A stretch of 64,000 bases of DNA. Origin: Lewinellaceae bacterium. Lineage in GTDB: Bacteria; Bacteroidota; Bacteroidia; Chitinophagales; Saprospiraceae. The stretch covers positions 310,001-374,000 of the forward strand of contig JACJYR010000004.1 of NCBI GenBank assembly GCA_020636005.1, written 5' to 3'. The stretch's first letter is position 1. Every line of letters starts with the position of its first letter. A model generated the notes under the pieces. It was not told the origin of the DNA and searched no databases. It saw only the letters and a list, made by a program, of their open reading frames with translations. Shown here piece after piece: positions 34,445 to 43,390 of this stretch. Position numbers and translations under genes: made by a program.

Positions 34445-37400
34445 ATGTCAATCACCGAATTATCCATAAAACGCCCCTCCCTTATCATCGTCGTCTTTGT
34501 GGTGCTGGCGGTAGTAGGGATCTTCAGCTTTAAACAACTTTCCTACGAACTTATCCCAAAATTCACGGCACCGTTCATCATCGTCACCACAGTCTATCCC
34601 GGCGCCAGCCCTGCTGAGGTCGAAAACTCGGTGACAAAGGTGGTGGAAGATGCCCTCTCAGGCCTCGAGAACATAGTCTCCATGAAGAGCACTTCGTTCG
34701 AGAGCCTGTCTTTTGTCAACATCGAGCTGAAAGACGGAACAAACGTTGACCTGGCCCTGGCCGATGCACAACGCAAACTGGATGTGGTGCTTGGCCAGTT
34801 TCCCGAACAGGCCGACCCTCCGGCGTTGACCAAATTCGCTTCCGACGAATTCCCCATCCTAAGCCTTGGTGCAACCGCAACCGCTTCTACCACAGCGTTT
34901 TACGATTTGGTCAAAGACCGTGTCGTGCCAACCCTGGCCAGTGTGCAGGGCGTGGGGGAAGTGCGCCTCATCGGCGGGCAGGAGCGGGAAATAAAAGTGA
35001 ACGTGAACCGCCAGGCCATGGAATCACGTGGCCTGACCATCCTGCAGGTGTTACAGTCCATCCGCTCCGCCAACCTCGACTTTCCTACGGGCAAAATCGA
35101 AAACCCCAACGAATTGATCATCATTCGGCTCGCCGGAAAATTCCAATCAGTGGAAGACATGCGGGAATTGGTGGTGGCCAACAACCCGCAGAACGGCTCG
35201 CCGATCAAACTGGGTGAAATTGCCGAGGTTTCCGACAGCCAAAAAGACCTGAAAACCATCAGCCGGGTGGACGGCAGGGACGCCATTGGTATCCAGGTTT
35301 TGAAAACGACCGATGCCAACGCTGTGGCTGTGGCCGACGGTGTTTTGGCAAAACTCGATCTGTTGGAGAAACAATTCCCCCAGGAAAACCTCAAGTTTTA
35401 CATTGCCAACAACCAGACGGATTTCACAAGGGAAGCGGTGGATGCCGTGGAACACGACCTGCTGCTGGCTATTTTCCTGGTAGCCGCAGTCATGTTGCTG
35501 TTCCTGCATTCCATTCGGAACGCCATTATCGTGATGCTGGCCATCCCGACCTCATTGGTGGCTACATTCATTATGATGTATGCCTTCAACTTCACCCTCA
35601 ACCTGATGACCCTGCTGGCTATGTCGCTTGTCATCGGCATCCTGGTGGACGACTCCATTGTGGTACTGGAAAACATCTACCGGCACCTTGAACAAGGGAT
35701 GAAACGACGAAAGGCAGCCCTGGTCGGGCGGAACGAAATTGCCTTTACGGCCCTGTCCATTACCCTGGTGGATATTATTGTATTTGTACCCATTGCCCTG
35801 GCCGGCGGTATCGTTGGCAACATCATGCGGCAGTTCGCCCTTGTAGTAGTCTTCTCCACCCTGATGTCACTGTTCGTCTCTTTTACCCTGACGCCCATGC
35901 TGGCCAGCCGTTTTTCCAGGTTGGAAAAATTCAGCAACAAAAACTTGTTTGGCCTTTTGTTCAATGGCTTCGAGCACATGCTGCACCGCATCAACAACTG
36001 GTATGCACGGCAGATTGGGCGCATCCTGAAGCCTTTGAAAATTCCCTACCGGGCAGCCTATGTCAGAAAAATGGAAGCCCTCGAAGAACTGGACGGGAAG
36101 CCCCGCAAGAAGCATTTCCATTTCTACCTGAACGGCATCCTGGTCACCATCCTGACCTTTGCCTTGTTTTTTGGGTCGTTCAGCCTGGTTAGCAACGGGT
36201 ATATCGGTTCCGCATTCATCCAGCCCAGCGACCGGGGGGAGTTTATCATGAAACTGGAACTGCCCAAAGATGCCACCCTCAAGCAAACCAACCTGGCGGC
36301 GCAAAAGGCCGAGGAATTTTTATTCAAGCAAAAGGAAATCGACAAAATTTTCACCACCGTCGGTATCACTTCGGGGATGTTGGGCAGCCAGAATTCAGCC
36401 TATATGGCCGAACTGACCATGAAGCTCGTGCCGAGGGAGCAAAGAAACGATGTCCACACGGATATCTATGCCCAGCAGGTGCGCAACGAACTGGAGAGGG
36501 AACTGGCAGGCGTGAAGGTGACCACTGCCCCTGTTAGCTTTTTCGGGGGAGCCGACCAGGATCCTATCATGTTTTTCGTGAGCGGTTCCAACAAGGCAGA
36601 AGTGATGAAATATGCCAATGAAGTACTGGAAAAAGTAAAAAAGATAAAAGGGACACTGGAAGCCGAACTGAGCATCGAGGAAGGCAACCCGGAGATAAAG
36701 GTTTCCGTGGACAGGGAGCGCATGGCAAAACTCGGCCTTACGATGGACCTGGTGGGGGCGACCATGCAAACAGCCTTCAACGGCAATGACGACGTGCAGT
36801 TCCGGGCGGGCGACAAAGAATACGACATCAATGTGCGGATGGATGAATTCAACCGCAACAGCATCACCGACATTGCCAACCTGACCCTGCAGAACACAAA
36901 GGGCGAACTCATCCGCCTGAGCCAGTTTGCCGACATCGTCCAGTCCACCGGCCCCAACCAATATGAACGGACGAACAGGCAGCCCTCTGTGATGATTTCT
37001 TCCAAAGTATTGGGCAGGCCCAGCGGCGAAATCGGGGCCGATATCAAAACCCTGGTGGAAAAAACGATGCCGCCACCACCCGGCATTTTTATCACCTATG
37101 ATGGGGATATCAAAAATCAGGACGAAGGCTTCGGCAGCCTTGGGCTGGCCCTGATGGCCAGTTTGCTGTTCGTTTACCTGTTGTTGGTAGCGCTGTACGA
37201 TAGCTGGACGTCCCCCATTGTGGTCACCACTTCCTTTGTCGGTATTGCAGGTTCTTTGCTGGCCATGGCGCTCTCCATGAGTGTACTCGATATTTTCTCG
37301 ATTCTCGGCATCATTATGATGATCGGCCTGGTGGCCAAAAACGCCATCCTGTTGGTGGACTTTGCCAACCAGGCACGGGGCGAGGGCATGAATGTAACGG

Positions 37401-37747
37401 AGGCCCTGGTAGAAGCCGGCCGAACCCGCCTGCGGCCCATCCTGATGACGACCATCGCCATGACCGTTGGCTTTTTGCCAATTGCCTTGGCCAAAGGAGC
37501 CGGTGCAGAATGGAAAAACGGCCTCGCCTGGGCACTCATCGGCGGCCTTTTAGGCTCCATGATTCTGACCTTGATGGTAGCGCCTGTTGCCTATTTGTTC
37601 ATTGACGGGATTCGCAGCAAGTTCTATGGTTTTCTGCGCTATATGGGCTGGAAGGATGAAGCGGACGATTTTGAGGATGCAGGGCCTTCTTCCAACGGCA
37701 ATCAGGCGAAAGTCATGGAGGCTGGTGCAGTGGATTTCAAATACTAG
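34445..37747 (+). CDS. RND efflux permease (AcrB/MdtB type)
   Basis: 1100-residue inner-membrane proton-driven pump. It starts MSITELSIKRPSLIIVVFVV and has the two-fold RND layout with twelve membrane helices and two large periplasmic loops. Key features: FTAPFIIVTTVYPGASPAEVE, the proton-relay DD in GILVDDSIVVLENIYRH (TM4), and the second half AGSLLAMALSMSVLDIFS, GLVAKNAILLVDFANQ, RLRPILMTTIAMTVGFLPIAL. The length is slightly above the usual 1000-1050. Together with the adaptor and TolC it forms an intact tripartite drug or metabolite exporter. Confidence 0.96.
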   Translation: MSITELSIKRPSLIIVVFVVLAVVGIFSFKQLSYELIPKFTAPFIIVTTVYPGASPAEVENSVTKVVEDALSGLENIVSMKSTSFESLSFVNIELKDGTNVDLALADAQRKLDVVLGQFPEQADPPALTKFASDEFPILSLGATATASTTAFYDLVKDRVVPTLASVQGVGEVRLIGGQEREIKVNVNRQAMESRGLTILQVLQSIRSANLDFPTGKIENPNELIIIRLAGKFQSVEDMRELVVANNPQNGSPIKLGEIAEVSDSQKDLKTISRVDGRDAIGIQVLKTTDANAVAVADGVLAKLDLLEKQFPQENLKFYIANNQTDFTREAVDAVEHDLLLAIFLVAAVMLLFLHSIRNAIIVMLAIPTSLVATFIMMYAFNFTLNLMTLLAMSLVIGILVDDSIVVLENIYRHLEQGMKRRKAALVGRNEIAFTALSITLVDIIVFVPIALAGGIVGNIMRQFALVVVFSTLMSLFVSFTLTPMLASRFSRLEKFSNKNLFGLLFNGFEHMLHRINNWYARQIGRILKPLKIPYRAAYVRKMEALEELDGKPRKKHFHFYLNGILVTILTFALFFGSFSLVSNGYIGSAFIQPSDRGEFIMKLELPKDATLKQTNLAAQKAEEFLFKQKEIDKIFTTVGITSGMLGSQNSAYMAELTMKLVPREQRNDVHTDIYAQQVRNELERELAGVKVTTAPVSFFGGADQDPIMFFVSGSNKAEVMKYANEVLEKVKKIKGTLEAELSIEEGNPEIKVSVDRERMAKLGLTMDLVGATMQTAFNGNDDVQFRAGDKEYDINVRMDEFNRNSITDIANLTLQNTKGELIRLSQFADIVQSTGPNQYERTNRQPSVMISSKVLGRPSGEIGADIKTLVEKTMPPPPGIFITYDGDIKNQDEGFGSLGLALMASLLFVYLLLVALYDSWTSPIVVTTSFVGIAGSLLAMALSMSVLDIFSILGIIMMIGLVAKNAILLVDFANQARGEGMNVTEALVEAGRTRLRPILMTTIAMTVGFLPIALAKGAGAEWKNGLAWALIGGLLGSMILTLMVAPVAYLFIDGIRSKFYGFLRYMGWKDEADDFEDAGPSSNGNQAKVMEAGAVDFKY

Positions 37748-37783
37748 CGGAAAAAACCCGGTGGTCATCTAACCAGGGTAAGG

Positions 37784-37830
37784 CAATAGCCGGAAATTGC
37801 ATGGATGCTTTTTCCGGCTATTGTTTTTTT
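37784..37830 (+). terminator. Terminator of the RND operon, overlapping the LptF/G stop
   Basis: Perfect 13-bp stem CAATAGCCGGAAA (37784-37796) / TTTCCGGCTATTG (37811-37823), then a T run. The right arm contains the TAG stop codon of the convergent minus-strand permease, so gene end and terminator share bases. Confidence 0.88.
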
Positions 37831-39566
37831 GCCCTTGCAATGGCAATTGCCAAATACTCGAAAACCCATTTGAATTTAAAGAAATCTATCACCTGTTGCA
37901 GGTTGGCATCCCGCATGGCCCAATAGGTGAGCGCTAGGCCCATCGGGAAAATCACCAGGCAGTTCATCCAGGAAGCCAACACCGCATTGATGACCCCCCG
38001 CTCTGCAATGTTTTTGCTGAAAATGCTGATGACAATGAAGAGCATGAAAAACACAATGGAGATGAGCAATGGCCAGCCAAATCCACCCTTGCGAACAATG
38101 GCCCCCATGGGCGCCCCGAAAAACAGAAATATCAGGCAAGCCACTGCCATGCTGAATTTTGTATTGTACTCGAAGACGTGCTTCACCCTCGATTCCCTGG
38201 TTTTCTGGAGCGAATTGACGGTGCTTTCAGCACGGTCTTTTAGCGTTTGGGCTGTTTTCTTGGCAGCAAACAAGTATTCCCCTCTCTTTTCCTTCGGAAA
38301 TATCCCTATAATAGAAGTCAATGTATCCAGGTTGTACGCAAAAGCCTTTTCCTGTGCACTATCCTGGGAAGCCGGCCCTGACTGTTTAGTTGAATCCACA
38401 ACGTTTTTTTGAGGTTCTTTTTTAATGGGTTGGATTACAGGCCTGTTAATTTCTCTTAATTTTTTGATGGGCTGAACAGGTTCGCCATTTTGCTGCGGTT
38501 TCGGCAGGTTCGCCTTATCCAGGTGTTCAGGTACCCGTGCCGGTGGAGCGGAAGACTGGGTCTCCAGTTCCTTCATCAGGGCGAAGGAGTCTCTTTCAGC
38601 TTTCATCCGCTCATTTTCCCGCCGCCGTTCTTCCTTTTTTTGTTCTTCAAATTCTTTTTGCAAGAAATAAAAACTCTTGTAGTTCTGCTCGTTGTTGCGG
38701 GCGATGCGCTGGGCTATCTCCTTGTCTATGGAGTCCACGGCAATGAGGAGTTGCCGGTTGCTGAGCATGGTATGGTGGGATTTAAAAAGACTTTCATCGG
38801 TGCGGTCCAGTTCAAATTCGTCCAGGTCAAACACTTTCGTCCATTCATCGAAGGTGGCCCTCATCATCGGGTAGTTCCTTTTGCCATCCTTGATGGTGGG
38901 TTTCGGCTCCATCACCTGGCTGCCTTCAAACAGGTGCATGACGAAAAATTTCCCGTCGGCAGAGCCGTACATGTCGCCGCTGTCGGCAGCCACCATCGTC
39001 AGCCTTCCCTGGCTCGCTTCCGTATTGTCAAAAAGGATGACATCCTGGATGGATTTGTTATCCGGCAGTTTGTTCCCGAGGCGGATGGAAAAACCCTGAA
39101 AGTCGTCGTTGAACACACTCTCCTCCAGGCTAAGGGTAGGTTTTTGCTTGCGGATGTCGTGCAGACGGGATTTGAATTTAAGGTTGGAGACGGGAATCAG
39201 GTTGTTGGAGCAAAAATAGGAGCCTATCCCGATGGCACCCGTCACAATCATCAGCGGCAACATGACCCGCCACAGGGACACGCCCGCAGACTTGATGCTG
39301 GACAATTCATAGCGTTCCGCCAAATTGCCCAGCACCATCACCGCCGAAATCAAAACTGCCACTGGGAGCGCCATCGGAATCATGGAGACTGACATGTAGC
39401 TCACTAACTCTACCAGCAAAAAAAAGCCAATCCCTTTCCCTGCTATATCGTCAATATACAACCAGAGCGTCTGCATGACCAGCACAAACAACGCAATGAA
39501 AAAAGTAACAATGAAAGGGGGAATGAATGCCTTCATCAGCATCCCGTCCAATTTTTTCAGCTGCAT
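37818..39566 (-). CDS. LptF/LptG (YjgP/YjgQ) family permease with long insertion
   Basis: 582-residue inner-membrane permease of the LPS transport ABC system, which lifts LPS to the periplasmic bridge. N-terminal membrane helices (FIPPFIVTFFIALFVLVMQTLWLYIDD; SYMSVSMIPMALPVAVLISAVMVLGNLAERYELSSIKSAGV region) and C-terminal ones (MAVACLIFLFFGAPMGAIVRKGG, LISIVFFMLFIVISIFSK) match the family. Between the periplasmic beta-jellyroll and the C-terminal helices lies an extra segment, about residues 280-410, that is charged and coiled (KKEERRRENERMKAERDSF) then Pro/Gln/Lys rich. Typical members are 350-480 residues. A -7 box is upstream. Confidence 0.88.
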   Translation of the reverse strand: MQLKKLDGMLMKAFIPPFIVTFFIALFVLVMQTLWLYIDDIAGKGIGFFLLVELVSYMSVSMIPMALPVAVLISAVMVLGNLAERYELSSIKSAGVSLWRVMLPLMIVTGAIGIGSYFCSNNLIPVSNLKFKSRLHDIRKQKPTLSLEESVFNDDFQGFSIRLGNKLPDNKSIQDVILFDNTEASQGRLTMVAADSGDMYGSADGKFFVMHLFEGSQVMEPKPTIKDGKRNYPMMRATFDEWTKVFDLDEFELDRTDESLFKSHHTMLSNRQLLIAVDSIDKEIAQRIARNNEQNYKSFYFLQKEFEEQKKEERRRENERMKAERDSFALMKELETQSSAPPARVPEHLDKANLPKPQQNGEPVQPIKKLREINRPVIQPIKKEPQKNVVDSTKQSGPASQDSAQEKAFAYNLDTLTSIIGIFPKEKRGEYLFAAKKTAQTLKDRAESTVNSLQKTRESRVKHVFEYNTKFSMAVACLIFLFFGAPMGAIVRKGGFGWPLLISIVFFMLFIVISIFSKNIAERGVINAVLASWMNCLVIFPMGLALTYWAMRDANLQQVIDFFKFKWVFEYLAIAIARAKKQ

Positions 39567-39592
39567 GTCAATTCATTTTCCACAAAGAACCC

Positions 39593-39600
39593 CAAAAGTA
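39593..39600 (-). promoter_or_regulatory. Candidate -7 box (TACTTTTG) for the LptF/G gene
   Basis: Exact TAnnTTTG match on the minus strand, 27 bp upstream of the ATG at 39566. Confidence 0.5.
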
Positions 39601-39676
39601 GGAGTTTGGTGGTGTTGTTTGGTTTTTTTTAAAAATCCTGTAACATATCCCTTTTCAACATCGTCGCTGTTTTGAA

Positions 39677-40192
39677 ATGACTACCCGACAATTTAAATCC
39701 GACATCCTACCTATCAAAAACAAGCTGTACCGCTTTGCTTTGCGTATCGTAAACCATGCGGCGGAAGCGGAAGATGTAGTGCAGGAAGTCTTTATTAAAT
39801 TGTGGAACAACCGGGAGCAAATGGAGGCCATTTCAAACGTGGAGGCCTGGTGCATCACGGCCACAAAGAACCTGTCCATTGACAAACTTAGGTCGAAACA
39901 CAAGCGGCTGCAGCCCATCAAAGCGGGGTTCGATCTGCACGACCAGTCGGAGTCGCCATACCAGGCAACGGCAGGACACGATGTTTTTGAAACCGTTAAA
40001 AAGCTGATGGACAACCTGCCCGATAAACAAAGGGACATCATGCACCTTAGAGATATTGAAGGAATGCATTACCAGGAAATCGCTGATGCCCTCGACATTC
40101 CGCTCGACCAGGTGAAAGTGTACCTCTTCCGGGCGAGGAAAGCCGTCAGGGAAAGCCTGGCCAAACTGCAAATGACCCCAGGCTCGCAATAG
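39677..40192 (+). CDS. ECF-type RNA polymerase sigma factor
   Basis: 171-residue sigma-70 family protein with only regions 2 and 4. Region 2 shows LYRFALRIVNHAAEAEDVVQEVFIKLWNN and AWCITATKNLSIDKLRSK; region 4 shows MDNLPDKQRDIMHLRDIEGM then YQEIADALDIPLDQVKVYLFRARKAVRESL. It heads a cluster with a membrane anti-sigma-like protein and two DUF4252 proteins, a common Bacteroidota module. An R1 repeat element lies between it and the next gene. Confidence 0.94.
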   Translation: MTTRQFKSDILPIKNKLYRFALRIVNHAAEAEDVVQEVFIKLWNNREQMEAISNVEAWCITATKNLSIDKLRSKHKRLQPIKAGFDLHDQSESPYQATAGHDVFETVKKLMDNLPDKQRDIMHLRDIEGMHYQEIADALDIPLDQVKVYLFRARKAVRESLAKLQMTPGSQ

Positions 40193-40211
40193 CACCAAAT
40201 TACTTAAGGAA

Positions 40212-40310
40212 CGATGAAAAAATAACTTCGCTATTTTAATTTTGAAACCCCAGTAATAGAAGGGTTTTTTAAAAATAATCCCGATTTCACATCGGGTTAT
40301 TTTTCCTTCG
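40212..40310 (-). mobile_element. R1 inverted-repeat element, copy B
   Basis: 99 bp, opposite orientation to copy A, with ends CGATGAAAAAATAA and TTATTTTTCCTTCG. The body aligns closely with copy A (reverse-complemented), including the AAACCC and GAAGGG tracts. The central hairpin has the same stem, but relative to the rest of the element its loop is in reversed orientation. It splits the sigma factor gene from the anti-sigma gene. Confidence 0.75.
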
Positions 40311-40327
40311 ATCCTAAACTGAAGAAA

Positions 40328-40813
40328 ATGAAAGATTTGATTGAAAAATACTTTGATGGTGAAACCTCCCTGGAGGAAGAGGCCCAAATCGTGGAATATT
40401 TCAACGGAGGCCATGTGGCGGACGAATTGAGGCAATACGCACCGCTTTTCCATCATTTCAAACGGGAAAAGCAGTTGGCCGTGAGCCAGGATTTTGACCA
40501 AAAGCTATTTGAAAAAATGGAAGGGAAACCAGCCAGGGGAATTGTCAGGATGCGCTTCTGGCAATCCCCGGCACTGAGGATCGCTGCGATTGGAATAATG
40601 TTGCTTGGGGCGTACCTGTTTTTCAGGCCCGCCGCTACCCCACATGGCCAGCAAGCCATCAATTGGGAGAAATACGAAATCAAAGACGAGCAAGTGGCCT
40701 ACGAAGAAACCGTGAAAGCCTTGCGCCTGGTCTCTTCCAAATTGAACAAAGCCTCCCAAAAAACCATCCAGGAAGTCTCAAAAACCGAGCTGCTCGGAAA
40801 ATACTTAAACTGA
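40328..40813 (+). CDS. Putative anti-sigma factor (single-pass membrane protein)
   Basis: 161-residue protein. The cytoplasmic N-terminus (MKDLIEKYFDGETSLEEEAQIVEYFNGG) matches the opening helices of short Bacteroidota anti-sigma proteins encoded after ECF sigma genes. One membrane helix lies at about residues 83-99 (ALRIAAIGIMLLGAYLFF), followed by a periplasmic helical tail with VKALRLVSSKLNKASQKT. There is no FecR domain. It probably holds the upstream sigma factor inactive at the membrane. The distance of 135 bp to the sigma gene is enlarged by the R1 element. Confidence 0.75.
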   Translation: MKDLIEKYFDGETSLEEEAQIVEYFNGGHVADELRQYAPLFHHFKREKQLAVSQDFDQKLFEKMEGKPARGIVRMRFWQSPALRIAAIGIMLLGAYLFFRPAATPHGQQAINWEKYEIKDEQVAYEETVKALRLVSSKLNKASQKTIQEVSKTELLGKYLN

Positions 40814-40922
40814 AATATTTAAAGGCAATCTTTTTTGGCTGGATGCTGCCGGCTGCAAACTGCCCATCAAGAACTGCCCACTGAATATCACCCGATTTTT
40901 TAAACTATAAAACCTTTAAATC

Positions 40923-41462
40923 ATGAAATACTTTGCATTTTTATTCGCCATGTTCTTCGCAGTAGGAACCACGTCCGCACAAGAGGACGCCATTTCAAAA
41001 TACTTCTCCAAATACGTTGACGATGAGCGCTTTACGGTGGTCTATGTAAGTGGTAAAATGTTCGAAATGATCAACAAAATGGAGCTTGACCTCGATGACG
41101 CCGAAGCTGAAGCCATCCTCTCCGTTTGCAAAGATCTGAAAGGGCTGCGCATCCTGACCACCGAAGAAAACGGCGCAAAATTTTATAAGGAAGCCCTTGG
41201 CATCATCAACAAAAACGAATACGAGACCTTGATGACCGTCCGTGAGGGCAAAGAGCAAAACGTGCAGTTTCTTGCCAAAACTGGTGGCGGCGGCAATACC
41301 CTCGACGAGCTTTTACTCCTGGTCGGTGGAGAGGGAGAAGATTTCGTACTGCTCAGTTTTATCGGTAAAATTGACCTCAACGAAGTGGGCAAACTTTCCA
41401 AAGCCTTTGACAAGGAAAAAAACAACCCAGAAGACAAGAATTCAAAAGCAAAAAAAAACTGA
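40923..41462 (+). CDS. DUF4252 exported protein
   Basis: 179-residue exported protein with signal peptide MKYFAFLFAMFFAVGTTSAQ. The mature part begins DAISKYFSKYVDDERFTVVYVSGKMFEM, contains LKGLRILTTEENG and a YETLMTVREGKEQNVQF strand, and ends in an acidic then lysine-rich tail. These match DUF4252, found next to ECF sigma/anti-sigma pairs in Bacteroidota. Function unknown; possibly the envelope output or signal of the sigma system. A paralogue follows 87 bp downstream. Confidence 0.85.
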   Translation: MKYFAFLFAMFFAVGTTSAQEDAISKYFSKYVDDERFTVVYVSGKMFEMINKMELDLDDAEAEAILSVCKDLKGLRILTTEENGAKFYKEALGIINKNEYETLMTVREGKEQNVQFLAKTGGGGNTLDELLLLVGGEGEDFVLLSFIGKIDLNEVGKLSKAFDKEKNNPEDKNSKAKKN

Positions 41463-41549
41463 ATAGAGCTTAGTGCGGCAAAAGTCAGCGGTGTGAAGAG
41501 TTGACAACCAACACACCGCTGGCCACCAACTTTTTAAAACCCGATTGAA

Positions 41550-42113
41550 ATGAAAAACATTCTGCTTGCCATCGTGCTGCTCGCATTGCCCGCCGCAGCA
41601 TTTTCACAAACCAGGGCGCTCAATAAATTTTACCGCCAAAACAAAAAAGGCGCCGATGTGCAGAATATCAAACTGCCAGGCTGGCTCATCCGCTTTGGCG
41701 GGAAAATAGCCAAAAACGCCGCCGATGACCCGGAGGAGAAACTGGCACTTGATCTTTTAAGAAAATTTGGAACCACCCGCTTCATGTATGCGGAAGATGG
41801 TGCCGAAATTCCGCAAAAAGCGATTGAAAAATTGCGCAAGGACTTGAGAGAGGACAGCTTTGATGACCTGATAATGATCCGCAGCGGAGAAATGAACTTC
41901 GACTTGATGATCCGGGAAAAAGATGGGCGCATCAGCGAAATTGTCATGTTTTACAATGACAGGGAGGAGGGCGAAATGGCCTTCATTTCCGCCAAAACCA
42001 AACTAACGCTGGACGACATCAAGGCCTTGATTAAAACGGAGGTGAAAAAAGAACTCAAGCCCATCATTGAGGAACCCGAAGAAGAACCCGTCGCAGCAGA
42101 GCCTATTCTGTAA
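41550..42113 (+). CDS. DUF4252 exported protein (second copy)
   Basis: 187-residue exported paralogue of the preceding protein. Signal peptide MKNILLAIVLLALPAAAFSQ; mature part RALNKFYRQNKKGADVQNIKLPGWLIRFGGKIA, then FGTTRFMYAEDG, FDDLIMIRSGEMNFDLMIREKDGRISEIVMFYNDREEGEMAF. The C-terminus is Glu/Pro rich. Compared with the first copy it has an extra GKIAKN-type segment and shares only the general layout. A terminator follows after 27 bp, closing the sigma cluster. Confidence 0.83.
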   Translation: MKNILLAIVLLALPAAAFSQTRALNKFYRQNKKGADVQNIKLPGWLIRFGGKIAKNAADDPEEKLALDLLRKFGTTRFMYAEDGAEIPQKAIEKLRKDLREDSFDDLIMIRSGEMNFDLMIREKDGRISEIVMFYNDREEGEMAFISAKTKLTLDDIKALIKTEVKKELKPIIEEPEEEPVAAEPIL

Positions 42114-42139
42114 GGACGAACCATCCAAAAATCTTGTCT

Positions 42140-42173
42140 AAAAGCAGCGGCATTCCCTTTGTCGCTGCTTTTT
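42140..42173 (+). terminator. Terminator after the sigma/DUF4252 cluster
   Basis: AAAAGCAGCG (42140-42149) and CGCTGCTTTTT (42163-42173) form a 10-bp stem that runs into T residues. Confidence 0.75.
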
Positions 42174-42244
42174 CTTTGAATCCCTCCCAGTCGTTTTATC
42201 AAAACTTGCTAATTTCGCCACTCACCAAATCGTAAAAAAGTATT

Positions 42245-43330
42245 ATGAATATCCTTACCTCCACACGATTCCGCCCCGGCGTACTGCACGGGGACGAAGT
42301 GACCGAGTTGCTCAACTATGCCAACGACAAAGACTTTGCACTTCCTGCCGTCAATGTCATCGGCACCGACTCCGTCAATGCCGTACTTGAAACTGCAAAG
42401 GCCGTCAACTCGCCCGTTATGATCCAGTTTTCAAATGGCGGCGCCCATTTCTTTGCCGGCAAAAGTTTGTCCAATGAAGGCCAAAAAGCAGCTGTGCTTG
42501 GCGGTATTTCGGGAGCCATGCACATCCATACCCTTGCAAAAGCCTATGGTGTAACGGTCGTTTTGCACACCGACCACTGCGCCAAAAACCTGCTGCCCTG
42601 GGTGGACGGCCTGTTGGATGCCGGCGAAAAATTTTACGAAACGAGGGGCTACCCGCTCTACAGTTCCCACATGCTCGACCTTTCAGAAGAACCGATTAAT
42701 GAAAACGTAGAAACCTGCGTGGAATACCTGAAGCGCATGGACGCCATCGGCATGACACTTGAAATTGAATTGGGTGTGACAGGCGGTGAGGAAGATGGTG
42801 TTGACAACTCCGATGTGGACAGTTCCAAACTTTACACCCAGCCGCAGGAAGTGGGTTATGCCTACAACGAGTTGAGCAAGGTGAGCAAACGCTTCACCAT
42901 CGCTGCTGCTTTTGGCAACGTACATGGCGTTTACAAGCCAGGTAATGTGAAACTCCAGCCCATCATTTTGAAAAACTCACAAGACTACGTCCGGGAGAAA
43001 TACAAGACAGAAAGAAACAATCCTGTCAATTTTGTCTTCCACGGAGGAAGCGGTTCCAGCCGTGAGGAAATCCGTGAGGCCATTACTTACGGTGCTGTCA
43101 AAATGAATATTGATACCGATATGCAATGGGCCTTCTGGGATGGTGTACTCGGCTATTACAATGCAAAGAAGGACTACCTGCAGGGCCAGATTGGCAACCC
43201 GGAAGGAGAGGACAAGCCGAACAAGAAATTCTATGACCCAAGGGTTTGGCTCCGCAAAGGCGAGGAGTCTTTTGTGAAGCGTTTGAAGACGGCTTTTGAA
43301 GATTTGAACTGTATCAATCAGAATGCCTGA
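42245..43330 (+). CDS. fbaA: Class II fructose-bisphosphate aldolase
   Basis: 361-residue zinc aldolase of glycolysis and gluconeogenesis that interconverts fructose-1,6-bisphosphate with two triose phosphates. Features of the E. coli FbaA type: zinc site in VVLHTDHCAKN, ELGVTGGEEDGVDNS, zinc His in FGNVHGVYKPG, FHGGSGSSREEI and the phosphate-binding NIDTDMQWAFW. Length is standard. It is monocistronic, with a terminator directly downstream. Confidence 0.97.
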   Translation: MNILTSTRFRPGVLHGDEVTELLNYANDKDFALPAVNVIGTDSVNAVLETAKAVNSPVMIQFSNGGAHFFAGKSLSNEGQKAAVLGGISGAMHIHTLAKAYGVTVVLHTDHCAKNLLPWVDGLLDAGEKFYETRGYPLYSSHMLDLSEEPINENVETCVEYLKRMDAIGMTLEIELGVTGGEEDGVDNSDVDSSKLYTQPQEVGYAYNELSKVSKRFTIAAAFGNVHGVYKPGNVKLQPIILKNSQDYVREKYKTERNNPVNFVFHGGSGSSREEIREAITYGAVKMNIDTDMQWAFWDGVLGYYNAKKDYLQGQIGNPEGEDKPNKKFYDPRVWLRKGEESFVKRLKTAFEDLNCINQNA

Positions 43331-43348
43331 TAACAGTTTAAAATAAGC

Positions 43349-43386
43349 AAAAGGCACAATGGGCAAGTTGCTCTTTGTGCCTTTTT
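43349..43386. terminator. Terminator between fbaA and the mutase gene
   Basis: AAAAGGCACAA (43349-43359) / TTGTGCCTTTT (43375-43385) with a T run; the A-rich left side lets it act for the convergent minus-strand gene as well. Confidence 0.88.
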
Positions 43387-43390
43387 AGTT

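Noticed and set aside
38490..39392. 300-residue open frame antisense to the LptF/G gene
   Set aside because: Shadow of the true gene; composition is low in any recognisable motif.
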